A stretch of 6,293 bases of DNA from Acidobacteriota bacterium (GCA_023380575.1 JAMCRM010000221.1:1-6293); one strand, 5' to 3'. Shown: positions 1 through 5,565, counted from the stretch's first letter. Made by a program: numbers and translations. The notes: generated by a model not told the origin, from the sequence alone.

Positions 1-7
1 AATAGAA

Positions 8-13
8 TACAAT
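8..13 (+). promoter_or_regulatory. Possible -10 element of the first gene
   Basis: TACAAT matches five of six bases of the sigma70 -10 consensus and ends 9 bases before the ATG at 23. A start point about 7 bases downstream would leave almost no 5' leader, and no Shine-Dalgarno sequence is visible before the ATG. The -35 region lies outside the window, so this rests on one hexamer only. Confidence 0.25.
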
Positions 14-22
14 CAGCCTCTT

Positions 23-853
23 ATGTTGCGGCTGGTCTGTCTTCTGCTGATTGCGGTGGCGGGCGCGGCGGGCGCAGGTCCGCTGGAGATCTTTGGCACG
101 GCAATCTCGCAGGAGGAGGGTGGCGCGCCGTTGCCTACCGGCTTCACCCACGTGCCGGGCGAGACCCTCTTCTTCAGCTTTCGAGTGCAGGGATATCAGG
201 CCTCGCCGGACCAGAAGATGCGGCTGCACTACCGCCTAGATGTATTCGACCCGCAAGGCGTGCGGGTTGTGGAAACCGTTAAAGCCGTGCTCGAAGCGGA
301 ACTGGCGCCCCAGGACAAGGACTGGAAGCCGAAGGTCCGGGCCGAAATCTCCCTTCCCTCTTTGGCCCCCTCGGGCACCTACAAAATCGCCGTGGAAGTG
401 ACCGATGAGCTGGCTCGCTCCAAGGCGGCCAAGGAGGTCGCCTTTGAAGTGCGCGGGCGGGAGGTGGCTCCCAGCAACAGCCTGGTCATCCGCAATTTCC
501 ATTTCTACCGTTCCGAGTACGCTACCGAGCCGCTGGCGAAGGCGGCTTACCGCCCCGGCGATACCCTCTGGGCGCGCTTCGATATCACGGGCTATAAATT
601 CGGCCCCGAAAACAAGCTGGACGTCGGTTACGGTATTGCGGTGCTGAACGCCGCCGGGAAGCAGTTGTGGAGCCAGGCGGAAGCGGCCGTGGAGCGCTCG
701 CAATCCTTCTATCCCAAGCACTACGTGCCCGGCTCCATGAGCCTCAACCTGCAACCCTCCATTCGTCCCGGGGAGTATGCCATTGTGGTGATGGTGAAGG
801 ACGCCATCGGCGAGCAAAGTTACCAAACCCGCCAGACGTTTACGGTGGAATAG
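23..853 (+). CDS. Secreted protein with two tandem beta-rich domains, function unknown
   Basis: 276 residues. Residues 1-18 form a signal peptide: a short basic start, a hydrophobic core (LVCLLLIAVAGAA) and an AGA signal peptidase I site before GPLE. There is no lipobox, so the product is probably periplasmic or extracellular. The mature part is an internal duplication. VPGETLFFSFRVQGYQ (44-59) aligns with RPGDTLWARFDITGYK (177-192), and SGTYKIAVEVTDE (117-129) aligns with PGEYAIVVMVKDA (249-261), a constant offset of 132-133 residues. Each unit ends in alternating hydrophobic strands (AFEV, TFTV), as in immunoglobulin-like beta sandwiches. I recognise no catalytic motif and no named family, and I do not assign a function. 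The ATG is the first codon of the signal peptide, which supports this start although no ribosome binding site is seen. The gene converges on the secreted heparinase-like gene, with one base between the two stop codons. Confidence 0.82.
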   Translation: MLRLVCLLLIAVAGAAGAGPLEIFGTAISQEEGGAPLPTGFTHVPGETLFFSFRVQGYQASPDQKMRLHYRLDVFDPQGVRVVETVKAVLEAELAPQDKDWKPKVRAEISLPSLAPSGTYKIAVEVTDELARSKAAKEVAFEVRGREVAPSNSLVIRNFHFYRSEYATEPLAKAAYRPGDTLWARFDITGYKFGPENKLDVGYGIAVLNAAGKQLWSQAEAAVERSQSFYPKHYVPGSMSLNLQPSIRPGEYAIVVMVKDAIGEQSYQTRQTFTVE

Positions 854-854
854 C

Positions 855-2201
855 TCAATTGCTTTTCGCCGCGCGCAGCCGGAAGCCGGTATTCGCTGCG
901 GGTGGGAGATTCACCAGCAGGATCCCGGAGGGGTCCGCGGGGCATTCCAGCGGTTTCCGGCCGTCCACTTCGAGCCTGTATTTCCGGCCCGGTTCCAGAC
1001 CGAACACGAAGACCTGCCGCCCGTTCTGCGGCCGCGCGTGGAAACTGCCGTTGCCGCGGGAAAAAAAGAGGATGGCCGGACCCACTTCGAGTTGCGATGG
1101 CTGTCCCCGCGGGTCCAGCACCTTTACCCCCCGGCCTTTGGCGAACTGCACTTCGCCATCCACTACTCCCAACCAGGAAGCCGAGTCGTCCCAATCCGAG
1201 CGCACCGAGAAGTGGCCGTAAAAAGCATCGTAGAAGAGGAGCCCCGCATGGTCATAGCTGAGTCCCGGCTGGTACTGGTTGGCCCACAGGAACTCATAGG
1301 GCGCGCCAAGCGCGGTCTCGAGCTCAAAACGGTCATGCATGAGCCAGCCTTGCAGAAACTGGGCGGGGTTCGCGTTGGGATCGAGCGCCACCATGCTCAG
1401 CGCGGCGGCGCGGGCCCGGATGGCGCGTTCCAGATCCGGCGCTCCCATGCCGCGCGAAGCGGGTAAGCGGTATTCGGCATCGCCGGTTGACCAGGGCTCG
1501 GGGTAGTAAGCCATCAGGTGCCGCAGGGGCAGCTTTTGGAAGTAAGCCGGAGCGGATTCCCGCAGGTCCACCCGGAGGTTGTCCCTGACTACGTGCAGGA
1601 GCTCGCAGAGGGCATACTGGCCGCTTACCGGAAAGGGGTCGCGGCCGGCCGCAAGCGAGGGTACAATCTCCTTCTCCCACCATTCCTTTATCGTGCTCTC
1701 CACGGCGGCGGAAGAGACCGCCGGCAGGTGGCCGGCCAGCGCCACCCCGGCGAGAAGCCGGGAGCGCACCGCTTCGACGGATCTGTCATGTTCCGATTCT
1801 TCGATTCCGGCCCGCAGTTTGGCGGCGAGTGCCTGCGTCTGGCCCGCGTCCAGCAGGTCCTGGCACCAGTCGAAAACCATGGCGAGCTGGCGCAGGTCGC
1901 GGCCCTGGTCGAGCGCCCACGCTACAGCGCGCCGGCCGGCGTCCCGGTCGTCCGCCACGCGGTAGTAAAGCGCCAGGGCAAAACCCGGTTCGGGCAGGGC
2001 TGTTGTTGGGCGGCCGATGAGGGCCTCCAAGCGGGTCCACCGAGGAGCGCGCCGGTCGCGCTCGCGGCGCAGCAGGCGCAAACGCCGGCCGAGCAGGATT
2101 CGAGGGTGCTCCGTATAGATGGGGAATTCCTCGGTGGCCATGGCGGACGAAGCCACCACGCAGGCCATCGCGAAAGCTCCAACCGCCCGCGAGAAACGCA
2201 T
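855..2201 (-). CDS. Secreted heparinase II/III-like (alpha/alpha-toroid) protein
   Basis: 448 residues from the ATG at 2201. The frame stays open upstream to a GTG at 2240, but starting at 2201 gives an ideal signal peptide (MRFSR, hydrophobic core, SSAMA before TEEF), and AGGAG lies just before it, though only two bases away. The mature start TEHPRILLGRRLRLLRRE (30-47) resembles the HPRLL-type opening common in heparinase/alginate-lyase-like proteins. MVFDWCQDLLDAGQTQALAAKL (108-129) resembles the toroid helix with a DWxxDLL core. GHFSVRSDWDDSASWLGVVDG (329-349) resembles the start of the beta-sandwich part, and a short beta-rich tail follows (FGLEPGRKYRLEVDGR). These similarities are from memory of the superfamily. 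I cannot identify the catalytic Tyr/His set, so lyase activity is not shown; it could be a non-catalytic or glycoside-binding relative. It is most likely exported and involved with polysaccharide. No clear promoter was found directly upstream. Confidence 0.72.
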   Translation of the reverse strand: MRFSRAVGAFAMACVVASSAMATEEFPIYTEHPRILLGRRLRLLRRERDRRAPRWTRLEALIGRPTTALPEPGFALALYYRVADDRDAGRRAVAWALDQGRDLRQLAMVFDWCQDLLDAGQTQALAAKLRAGIEESEHDRSVEAVRSRLLAGVALAGHLPAVSSAAVESTIKEWWEKEIVPSLAAGRDPFPVSGQYALCELLHVVRDNLRVDLRESAPAYFQKLPLRHLMAYYPEPWSTGDAEYRLPASRGMGAPDLERAIRARAAALSMVALDPNANPAQFLQGWLMHDRFELETALGAPYEFLWANQYQPGLSYDHAGLLFYDAFYGHFSVRSDWDDSASWLGVVDGEVQFAKGRGVKVLDPRGQPSQLEVGPAILFFSRGNGSFHARPQNGRQVFVFGLEPGRKYRLEVDGRKPLECPADPSGILLVNLPPAANTGFRLRAAKSN

Positions 2202-2304
2202 TTCTCCTGATTGTGTCATACCGACACAGGCCCTGCCCACCGGGCCACAAGCCGAGCCCCGAGCATTCGAGTGAAGTGTTTGAAGTCACGCAACTTAAAA
2301 GGCG

Positions 2305-2333
2305 TTGACAGGTGGGCTTCGGATTGCTATTTT
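2305..2333 (+). promoter_or_regulatory. Strong sigma70-type promoter
   Basis: TTGACA (2305-2310) is a perfect -35 and TATTTT (2328-2333) a good -10, separated by exactly 17 bases. The start point would fall near 2340. It points into the gap, away from the heparinase-like gene, and the only thing downstream before a terminator is a stretch with no protein gene. This is the best promoter in the window by consensus match. Confidence 0.72.
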
Positions 2334-2339
2334 CGGTTG

Positions 2340-2498
2340 TGAATTGGCGAAGTAACCTTTCCAACCTGCCCTCTGCTGCAACAGGCAGGCGGAAGAACAT
2401 GGGCTGACGACACATTGTGCTTGCGGGAGCCGGTGTTTGTTAGAGTTTGATGCTCATATATTCTTCCCTTGTTAGTTGCAACAGAGGGGCTTTTTTTT
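2340..2498 (+). ncRNA. Candidate small RNA gene, about 160 nt
   Basis: Defined by its promoter (TTGACA-17-TATTTT) and by a hairpin followed by eight Ts. No start codon inside opens a frame longer than 16 codons. The RNA can form a hairpin CCTGCC (2365-2370) with GGCAGG (2384-2389), extended below an AA/C internal loop by TTTCC (2358-2362) with GGAAG (2391-2395). The outer part may close by ATTGGC (2343-2348) with GCCGGT (2429-2434), using two G-U pairs. The string GACGACACATT (2406-2416) also occurs in E. coli 6S RNA as I remember it, but the predicted pairing is shorter than a normal 6S RNA, so I do not name it. Function unknown; it could be a 6S-type regulator or a lineage-specific RNA. Boundaries are inferred. 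Confidence 0.5.
2466..2498 (+). terminator. Rho-independent terminator of the candidate small RNA
   Basis: CCCTTGTT (2466-2473) pairs with AACA-g-AGGG (2480-2488) around the loop AGTTGC, with one bulged G, and is followed by GC and eight consecutive Ts (2491-2498). The T run lies on the + strand side only, which fixes the direction. Confidence 0.68.
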
Positions 2499-2512
2499 GA
2501 CGATATTATAAG

Positions 2513-2713
2513 CGGACTCTCCCGGGAATCGAGGGTTGCGGTGATCGTCTGGCGTTAGTGGTGTAGGAAGAATGGACGCGGACCTCACCACGAACGAGTT
2601 GATGTTGCTGGTAGTCCAGACGAGCCGCTGCCGGTTCCCAGCCCAAACGGGCAAGCCGCATCGGAAAGGCCCACTGCACGCCTTGGGGCCTATCCGATGC
2701 GGTTCTTCTTCTT
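2513..2713 (+). ncRNA. Candidate second structured RNA
   Basis: The segment folds on itself through nested complementary blocks: GGGAATCG (2524-2531) with CGGTTCCC (2632-2639), GCGG (2538-2541) with CCGC (2625-2628), TCGTCTGG (2545-2552) with CCAGACGA (2616-2623), CGTT (2553-2556) with AACG (2593-2596), GTGGTG (2558-2563) with CACCAC (2586-2591), and AGG (2565-2567) with CCT (2583-2585). The apical loop is 2568-2582. A stretch of 19 bases (2597-2615) is left unpaired on the 3' side. A hairpin with a T-rich tail on the + strand follows, so I read the RNA as +. No good -35/-10 pair was found in front (only AT-rich TATTATAA at 2504-2511), so it could also be a product of read-through from the upstream RNA, or, on the - strand, part of the lysC 3' untranslated region. 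I recognise no known family. Confidence 0.42.
2656..2713 (+). terminator. 17-bp hairpin with TTC-rich tail, likely + strand terminator
   Basis: CCGCATCGGAAAGGCCC (2656-2672) pairs with GGGCCTATCCGATGCGG (2686-2702) with a single A-A mismatch and a 13-base loop. It is followed on the + strand by TTCTTCTTCTT (2703-2713). On the - strand, where lysC transcripts would arrive 7 bases after the TAA stop, the hairpin is not followed by a T run, but it may still stop or stabilise that transcript. It could serve both directions. Confidence 0.6.
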
Positions 2714-2720
2714 AGCCGCC

Positions 2721-4154
2721 TTACGGGTTGGCTACCAGCCGGCCGGTCCCCGCCCCCATTCCGCACTCGCTGTGTACAGCGCGCACGGCCTTCTCCAGCC
2801 CTTCCCGCCGCACCACCACCGCGATGGTCAACTCGCTCGAACCTTGTGCGATGGCGATGATATTGACCTCTTCGCGCGAGATGGCGGTGAAGATTCGGCC
2901 CGCCAGACCGGGCTTACCCTGCATGCCCTCTCCCACCACGGCGAGCAGGCCAACTTCATCGTCCACCTGCACGGGCTTCACATAGCCGTGCGCCAGTTCG
3001 AGCGCCAGCGCCGCTTCGAGCGCCTGTACCGCCTTCTCCAACTCCTCCGCGCGCACCAGGAAGCAGAAGCTCTGGCGGTAACTGGAACCGGAAAGCGCCA
3101 GCACTTCCACATCTTTTTGGGAAAGCGCCTCGAGAGAGCGCGCCATGACGTGCGTGCCGGAAATTTCCGCGCTGTCCGGTTCGAGCGCAATCAGCGCGAC
3201 CTTGGACATGGAGGTGACCGCGCGCGCTCCGCCGCCCGCCGAGAGCTTGGGAACGATTTTCGTGCCGGGCTTTTCCGGGGCGAAACTGTTCTTGCTCCAA
3301 ACGGGAATCTGCTTCTCCACCAGGGGGGCCAGGGTGCGCGGGTGCAGTACCTTGGCGCCATTATAAGCCAGTTCTGCGGCTTCGCCATAGGTGACCTCGT
3401 CCAGCACGGTGGCGTTGGGAACCAGGCGCGGATCGGCGGACATGATGCCGTCTACGTCGGTCCAGATCCAAAGCTCGCGGGCGTCCAGGGCCGCCGATAG
3501 GATGGACGCGGAAAAATCGGAGCCGCCGCGGCCCAGGGTGGTGGGCCGGCCGTCCGCGGTGGCACCGTTGAAGCCTGTGATCACCGGCAGCACGCCCTTG
3601 TCGATTTCCGGCTTGAGGCGCGCGAGGGCCCGCGCGCGCGTGGGCTCCATCAAAGGAGAGGCGTTGCCGAAGACTGCGTCCGTTACCACGATCTCGGCGG
3701 CATTCACGGCGATGGCGGGCGTCCCTTCGGTCTTGAGGAATTCGGAGATCAGCAGCGCCGAGAGGCGTTCCCCCGTGGCCAGGGCTTCATCCACCGAACG
3801 CAGGGGGCGGTGGTTCAGCATCAGCATGCCGCCGGTAATGCGTTCGAACTCCGCGATGAGCGTGTCGAGGGCTCCCCGCACCTGTGCCTGTTGCGACGCC
3901 GGCAGCAGTTCGCCGCAGGCCTGGTGATGGCGTTCCCGCAGCAGCCGTATGGCGGACGCGAGGCCGGCCGCATCTCCCGCTTCCGCGTGCCGCATGGCAT
4001 CCAGCAGCAGATCCGTGATCTTCGACATGGCCGAGACCACCACCACCACGGGCCGGCGCCGCCGCTCTTCGGCCGAGAGGCGCGCGGCCACCCGCATGCG
4101 TTCGGCCGAGCCCACGCTCGTGCCGCCGAATTTCATGACCAGGAGATTGTTCAA
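2721..4154 (-). CDS. lysC: Aspartokinase (monofunctional, two ACT domains)
   Basis: 477 residues. The enzyme phosphorylates L-aspartate with ATP, the first step towards lysine, threonine, methionine and diaminopimelate, in the cytoplasm. The kinase domain (about 4-300) shows MKFGGTSVG (7-15) with the catalytic Lys8, TGERLSA (127-133), the nucleotide/phosphate segment GRGGSDFSA (208-216), TDVDGIMSADPR (232-243) and NGAKVLHPR (265-273). Two ACT domains follow (about 317-388 and 400-475), the second with NIIAIAQGSSELTIAVVV (431-448), so feedback control by an end-product amino acid is likely. No homoserine dehydrogenase domain is fused. I choose the TTG at 4154: AAGGA stands six bases upstream, and NNLLV supplies the first beta strand, which the ATG at 4136 would cut. 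The TTG overlaps the cmk stop (TTGA), so the two are probably translationally coupled. A longer open frame upstream is only overlap with cmk. Family assignment is firm. Confidence 0.95.
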   Translation of the reverse strand: MNNLLVMKFGGTSVGSAERMRVAARLSAEERRRRPVVVVVSAMSKITDLLLDAMRHAEAGDAAGLASAIRLLRERHHQACGELLPASQQAQVRGALDTLIAEFERITGGMLMLNHRPLRSVDEALATGERLSALLISEFLKTEGTPAIAVNAAEIVVTDAVFGNASPLMEPTRARALARLKPEIDKGVLPVITGFNGATADGRPTTLGRGGSDFSASILSAALDARELWIWTDVDGIMSADPRLVPNATVLDEVTYGEAAELAYNGAKVLHPRTLAPLVEKQIPVWSKNSFAPEKPGTKIVPKLSAGGGARAVTSMSKVALIALEPDSAEISGTHVMARSLEALSQKDVEVLALSGSSYRQSFCFLVRAEELEKAVQALEAALALELAHGYVKPVQVDDEVGLLAVVGEGMQGKPGLAGRIFTAISREEVNIIAIAQGSSELTIAVVVRREGLEKAVRAVHSECGMGAGTGRLVANP

Positions 4155-4846
4155 CTGAATTCCTTTCCGTTCGAGATGCGGCTGCGCACCAATTTGAGTA
4201 TGGCTTCTTCCACCTGTTCGATGGTGAGGCCGGTGGAGTCCAGATAGACCGCGTCGGGCGCCTGCACCAAGGGCGCTTCGGCGCGCGAGCGGTCGCGCTC
4301 GTCGCGTTCCCGGATCTGTTCGGCCAGGGTATCGCTCGATACCGCCTGGCCCTTTTCGCGATCCTCCAGGAAGCGGCGCCGCACGCGCTCTTCCTGGCGG
4401 GCATCCAGAAAAATTTTGACATCGGCACGAGGGAACACCACCGAGCCGATATCGCGCCCTTCCATCACCACGCTGGTGCGTCCGCCCATGGCGCGCTGCT
4501 TCTCCACCATGGCGTGCCGCACCCCCGGGATGACGGCCACCTGGGAGGCGCCCTGCGCCACTTCCGGAGTGCGGATGGCCTCCGTGACGTCCTCGCCGTT
4601 GAGCCGCACGCGGAGGTTGGCGTCGAGTTCGATCTCGGCGGCGCGGGCGAGTTGTTCCATGTGGTGCCTGTCGGCGGGGTTGAGCTTCTCCCGCAGCGCC
4701 CACAGCGCCACGGCGCGGTACATGGCCCCGGTATCGATATACGTGAAGCCGAGGCGGCCGGCGAGGCGGCGCGCGATGGTGCTCTTACCCGCGCCTGCAG
4801 GGCCGTCAATGGCGATCACCACGCACCGTTCTTGAACCGTATCCAT
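4151..4846 (-). CDS. cmk: Cytidylate (CMP/dCMP) kinase
   Basis: 231 residues, the usual length of the short bacterial form. It transfers phosphate from ATP to CMP or dCMP in the cytoplasm, feeding CTP and dCTP synthesis. The family pattern is complete: P-loop GPAGAGKS (15-22), DTGAMYRA (38-45), the SQVAVIPGVR segment (101-110) at the NMP side, MEGRDIGSVVFP (128-139), and the lid and C-terminal motif RERDERDRSRAEAPL (179-193) followed by DSTGL (203-207). The frame also allows a TTG one codon upstream (4849), but the ATG at 4846 is the better start. No Shine-Dalgarno sequence is visible; instead a TATTCT -10-like hexamer lies 7 bases before the ATG, so the message may be leaderless. Its stop overlaps the lysC start, and it is divergent from the metallopeptidase gene. 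Confidence 0.95.
   Translation of the reverse strand: MDTVQERCVVIAIDGPAGAGKSTIARRLAGRLGFTYIDTGAMYRAVALWALREKLNPADRHHMEQLARAAEIELDANLRVRLNGEDVTEAIRTPEVAQGASQVAVIPGVRHAMVEKQRAMGGRTSVVMEGRDIGSVVFPRADVKIFLDARQEERVRRRFLEDREKGQAVSSDTLAEQIRERDERDRSRAEAPLVQAPDAVYLDSTGLTIEQVEEAILKLVRSRISNGKEFS
4161..4165 (-). promoter_or_regulatory. Ribosome binding site of lysC inside cmk
   Basis: Read on the - strand, AAGGA lies six bases before the TTG at 4154 and within the last codons of cmk. No comparable sequence precedes the ATG at 4136, so this site decides the unusual TTG start. Confidence 0.65.
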
Positions 4847-4858
4847 CAAACGTAGAAT
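4832..4858 (+). promoter_or_regulatory. Putative promoter of the metallopeptidase gene
   Basis: TTGAAC (4832-4837) and TAGAAT (4853-4858) with a 15-base spacer, shorter than the ideal 17. The start point would fall near 4865, about five bases before the ATG at 4870. The -35 lies inside the first codons of the divergent cmk. Confidence 0.42.
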
Positions 4859-4859
4859 A
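4854..4859 (-). promoter_or_regulatory. Putative -10 element of cmk, overlapping the divergent -10
   Basis: On the - strand 4859-4854 reads TATTCT, 7 bases before the cmk ATG. It shares five positions with TAGAAT on the + strand, so the two promoters could not easily be occupied at once. No good -35 is visible for this direction. Confidence 0.35.
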
Positions 4860-4869
4860 ACAAGTAGGG

Positions 4870-5256
4870 ATGACTGCCGACGAATTCGACGGGGTAGTGG
4901 AGCGCGCCTTAAGGGCGATACCCGCGCGCTATCGCCGCTTGATGGAGAACATTTCGGTGGTGGTGGAGCGCGAGCCCTCGGCGGCGCAGTTGGCGGATGC
5001 GGGAGTCCGCGCGGGAGGCACCCTGCTGGGGCTTTACCAGGGCCGCCCGCGGACAGTGCGCAGCGTTTTCGAAAGCTTCACCCTTCCCGACCGGATCACG
5101 ATTTTCCAGGGTCCCCACGAGCGCCTGGCGCGCGACGTGCAGCATTTGGAACGGCTGGTTCAGGACACTATCTGGCACGAAGTGGCACACTATTTCGGGA
5201 TGGATGAACCCAGGGTACGGGCGGCGGAGCGCCGCCGCCGGCGCACCGGCCGCTGA
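4870..5256 (+). CDS. Small zincin-like metallopeptidase family protein (DUF1025/PF06262 type)
   Basis: 128 residues, the usual size of this short family of minimal zinc-peptidase folds. The zinc motif is HEVAHYFGMDE (103-113): His103 and His107 as ligands, Glu104 as the catalytic base, Gly110 in the extended HExxHxxG pattern, and Glu113 as a possible third ligand. The N-terminus (TADEFDGVVERALRAIPARY) and ITIFQGPHERLA (76-87) also follow the family layout, so the ATG at 4870 gives a full-length protein. AGGG touches the start codon and is too close to act as a normal ribosome site. The tail is very basic (five arginines in a row at 120-125, interrupted by none) and GC-rich. No signal peptide, so cytoplasmic. 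The substrate of this family is not known to me. It stands alone on its strand, between the divergent cmk and the tRNA promoter. Confidence 0.85.
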   Translation: MTADEFDGVVERALRAIPARYRRLMENISVVVEREPSAAQLADAGVRAGGTLLGLYQGRPRTVRSVFESFTLPDRITIFQGPHERLARDVQHLERLVQDTIWHEVAHYFGMDEPRVRAAERRRRRTGR

Positions 5257-5282
5257 CAAAGGGTCGCGCTGCCTGCTACAAT
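5253..5282 (+). promoter_or_regulatory. Promoter of tRNA-Glu
   Basis: CTGACA (5253-5258) and TACAAT (5277-5282) each match five of six consensus bases and are 18 bases apart. The start point would be near 5289, seven bases before the mature tRNA. The -35 overlaps the TGA stop of the metallopeptidase gene. Confidence 0.68.
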
Positions 5283-5295
5283 CGGATTACTCCGT

Positions 5296-5370
5296 GGCGC
5301 TATCGTCTAACGGTTAGGACGGAGCCCTCTCAAGGCTCAAATACGGGTTCGATTCCCGTTAGCGCTACCA
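5296..5370 (+). tRNA. tRNA-Glu (anticodon CTC)
   Basis: A complete cloverleaf of 75 bases including an encoded CCA. The acceptor GGCGCTA (5296-5302) pairs with TAGCGCT (5360-5366), with a G-U pair at the end; the discriminator is A5367. D stem GTC/GAC with GG in the loop (5312-5313). Anticodon stem GAGCC/GGCTC around CTCTCAA (5327-5333), so the anticodon is CTC at 5329-5331, reading GAG. The variable loop has four bases (5339-5342). T stem ACGGG/CCCGT around TTCGATT. Its 3' half lies next to a recombinase gene and probably serves as integration site, in which case the element restores the tRNA end. Confidence 0.97.
5337..5370 (+). other. Probable attachment site core in the tRNA 3' end
   Basis: Inference from layout: tyrosine recombinases of integrative elements commonly use the T-loop and acceptor end of a tRNA gene, and here the recombinase gene begins 172 bases beyond the tRNA. 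The matching direct repeat at the far end of the element would lie outside the window, and no second copy is present inside it. Just beyond, GTACCAC occurs twice, 10 bases apart (5398-5404 and 5408-5414), possibly recombinase arm sites. Confidence 0.35.
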
Positions 5371-5535
5371 TAAAACCAATACTTTACGGGCGTTGCGGTA
5401 CCACAGAGTACCACGCGCTAAGACGGAAGAAATCCACCCCTGAAACCTGGACGGCGGCTCCGCCTCCCCCCGCAGATACCGCAGTAACGCCTCCTGATTC
5501 TCCGGTGAGTGATCCTCGAATTCCACCATCCCCAT
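5365..5535 (-). CDS. Small hypothetical protein, possible gene between recombinase and tRNA
   Basis: 56 residues from the ATG at 5535, eight bases beyond the recombinase stop, with AGGG five bases upstream. The sequence starts MGMVEFEDHSPENQEALL and ends in a hydrophobic, basic stretch; its stop lies inside the tRNA acceptor end (read in the opposite direction). I recognise no family. In its favour: the start and first 19 codons are repeated in the right repeat arm, where the only change (GAG to GAT) is a mild Glu-to-Asp replacement. Against it: the overlap with the tRNA and its short length. It may be only the non-coding flank of the attachment site. Confidence 0.35.
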   Translation of the reverse strand: MGMVEFEDHSPENQEALLRYLRGEAEPPSRFQGWISSVLARGTLWYRNARKVLVLW

Positions 5536-5565
5536 ACAGACCCTATATCGGCTTCGACTTCGAGG
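5477..5565. repeat. Left arm of 89-bp inverted repeat
   Basis: Every base pairs with the reverse complement of 6205-6293 (positions add up to 11770) except C5515 against T6255: 88 of 89. This arm contains the recombinase stop codon, its last codons (SKSKPI) and the start of the small open frame, so it looks like the original context. Confidence 0.95.

Larger units (their letters stand above)
2202..2720. other. Intergenic region without a convincing protein gene
   Basis: About 520 bases between the start of the secreted heparinase-like gene and the end of lysC. Open frames here are short and without family features. The region holds a strong + strand promoter, a hairpin/T8 terminator, a self-complementary segment and a second hairpin with a T-rich tail, described separately. 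On the - strand a perfect TATAAT stands at 2510-2505 without a recognisable -35. It could be a weak promoter towards the heparinase-like gene, but that would give a leader of about 300 bases. Confidence 0.7.

Noticed and set aside
1518..2210. 230-codon + strand frame antisense to the heparinase-like gene
   Set aside because: Shadow frame; the - strand product has a signal peptide and family features.
2340..2450. Naming the small RNA 6S or SRP RNA
   Set aside because: The SRP signature (GGAA loop with AGCAG on the 3' side) is absent, and for 6S only a short string matches while the long closing stem is weak.
2443..2460. Five-codon frame MSIKL on the - strand as a leader peptide
   Set aside because: It has a purine-rich stretch in front but is far (about 250 bases) from the next gene, shows no attenuator logic, and could easily be chance.
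2697..3500. 267-codon + strand frame antisense to lysC
   Set aside because: Histidine-, arginine- and glutamine-rich composition typical of the antisense frame of a GC-rich gene; no domain pattern; lysC on the other strand is certain.
4155..4400. Lysine riboswitch in front of lysC
   Set aside because: There is no leader: lysC overlaps the coding region of cmk, so no room for a riboswitch.
4155..4703. Long upstream extension of the lysC reading frame (660 codons in total)
   Set aside because: The extension lies wholly within cmk in another frame, has arginine/glycine-rich shadow composition, and the aspartokinase fold begins at NNLLVMKFGG.
5220..5236. 7-bp hairpin GGCGGCG/CGCCGCC near the end of the metallopeptidase gene, considered as terminator
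   Set aside because: It lies in the arginine codon run inside the coding region and has no T run after it; it follows from the codon composition.
5396..5416. CRISPR-like or tandem repeat from the two GTACCAC copies
   Set aside because: Only two short copies at 10-base spacing; no array, no further units anywhere in the window.
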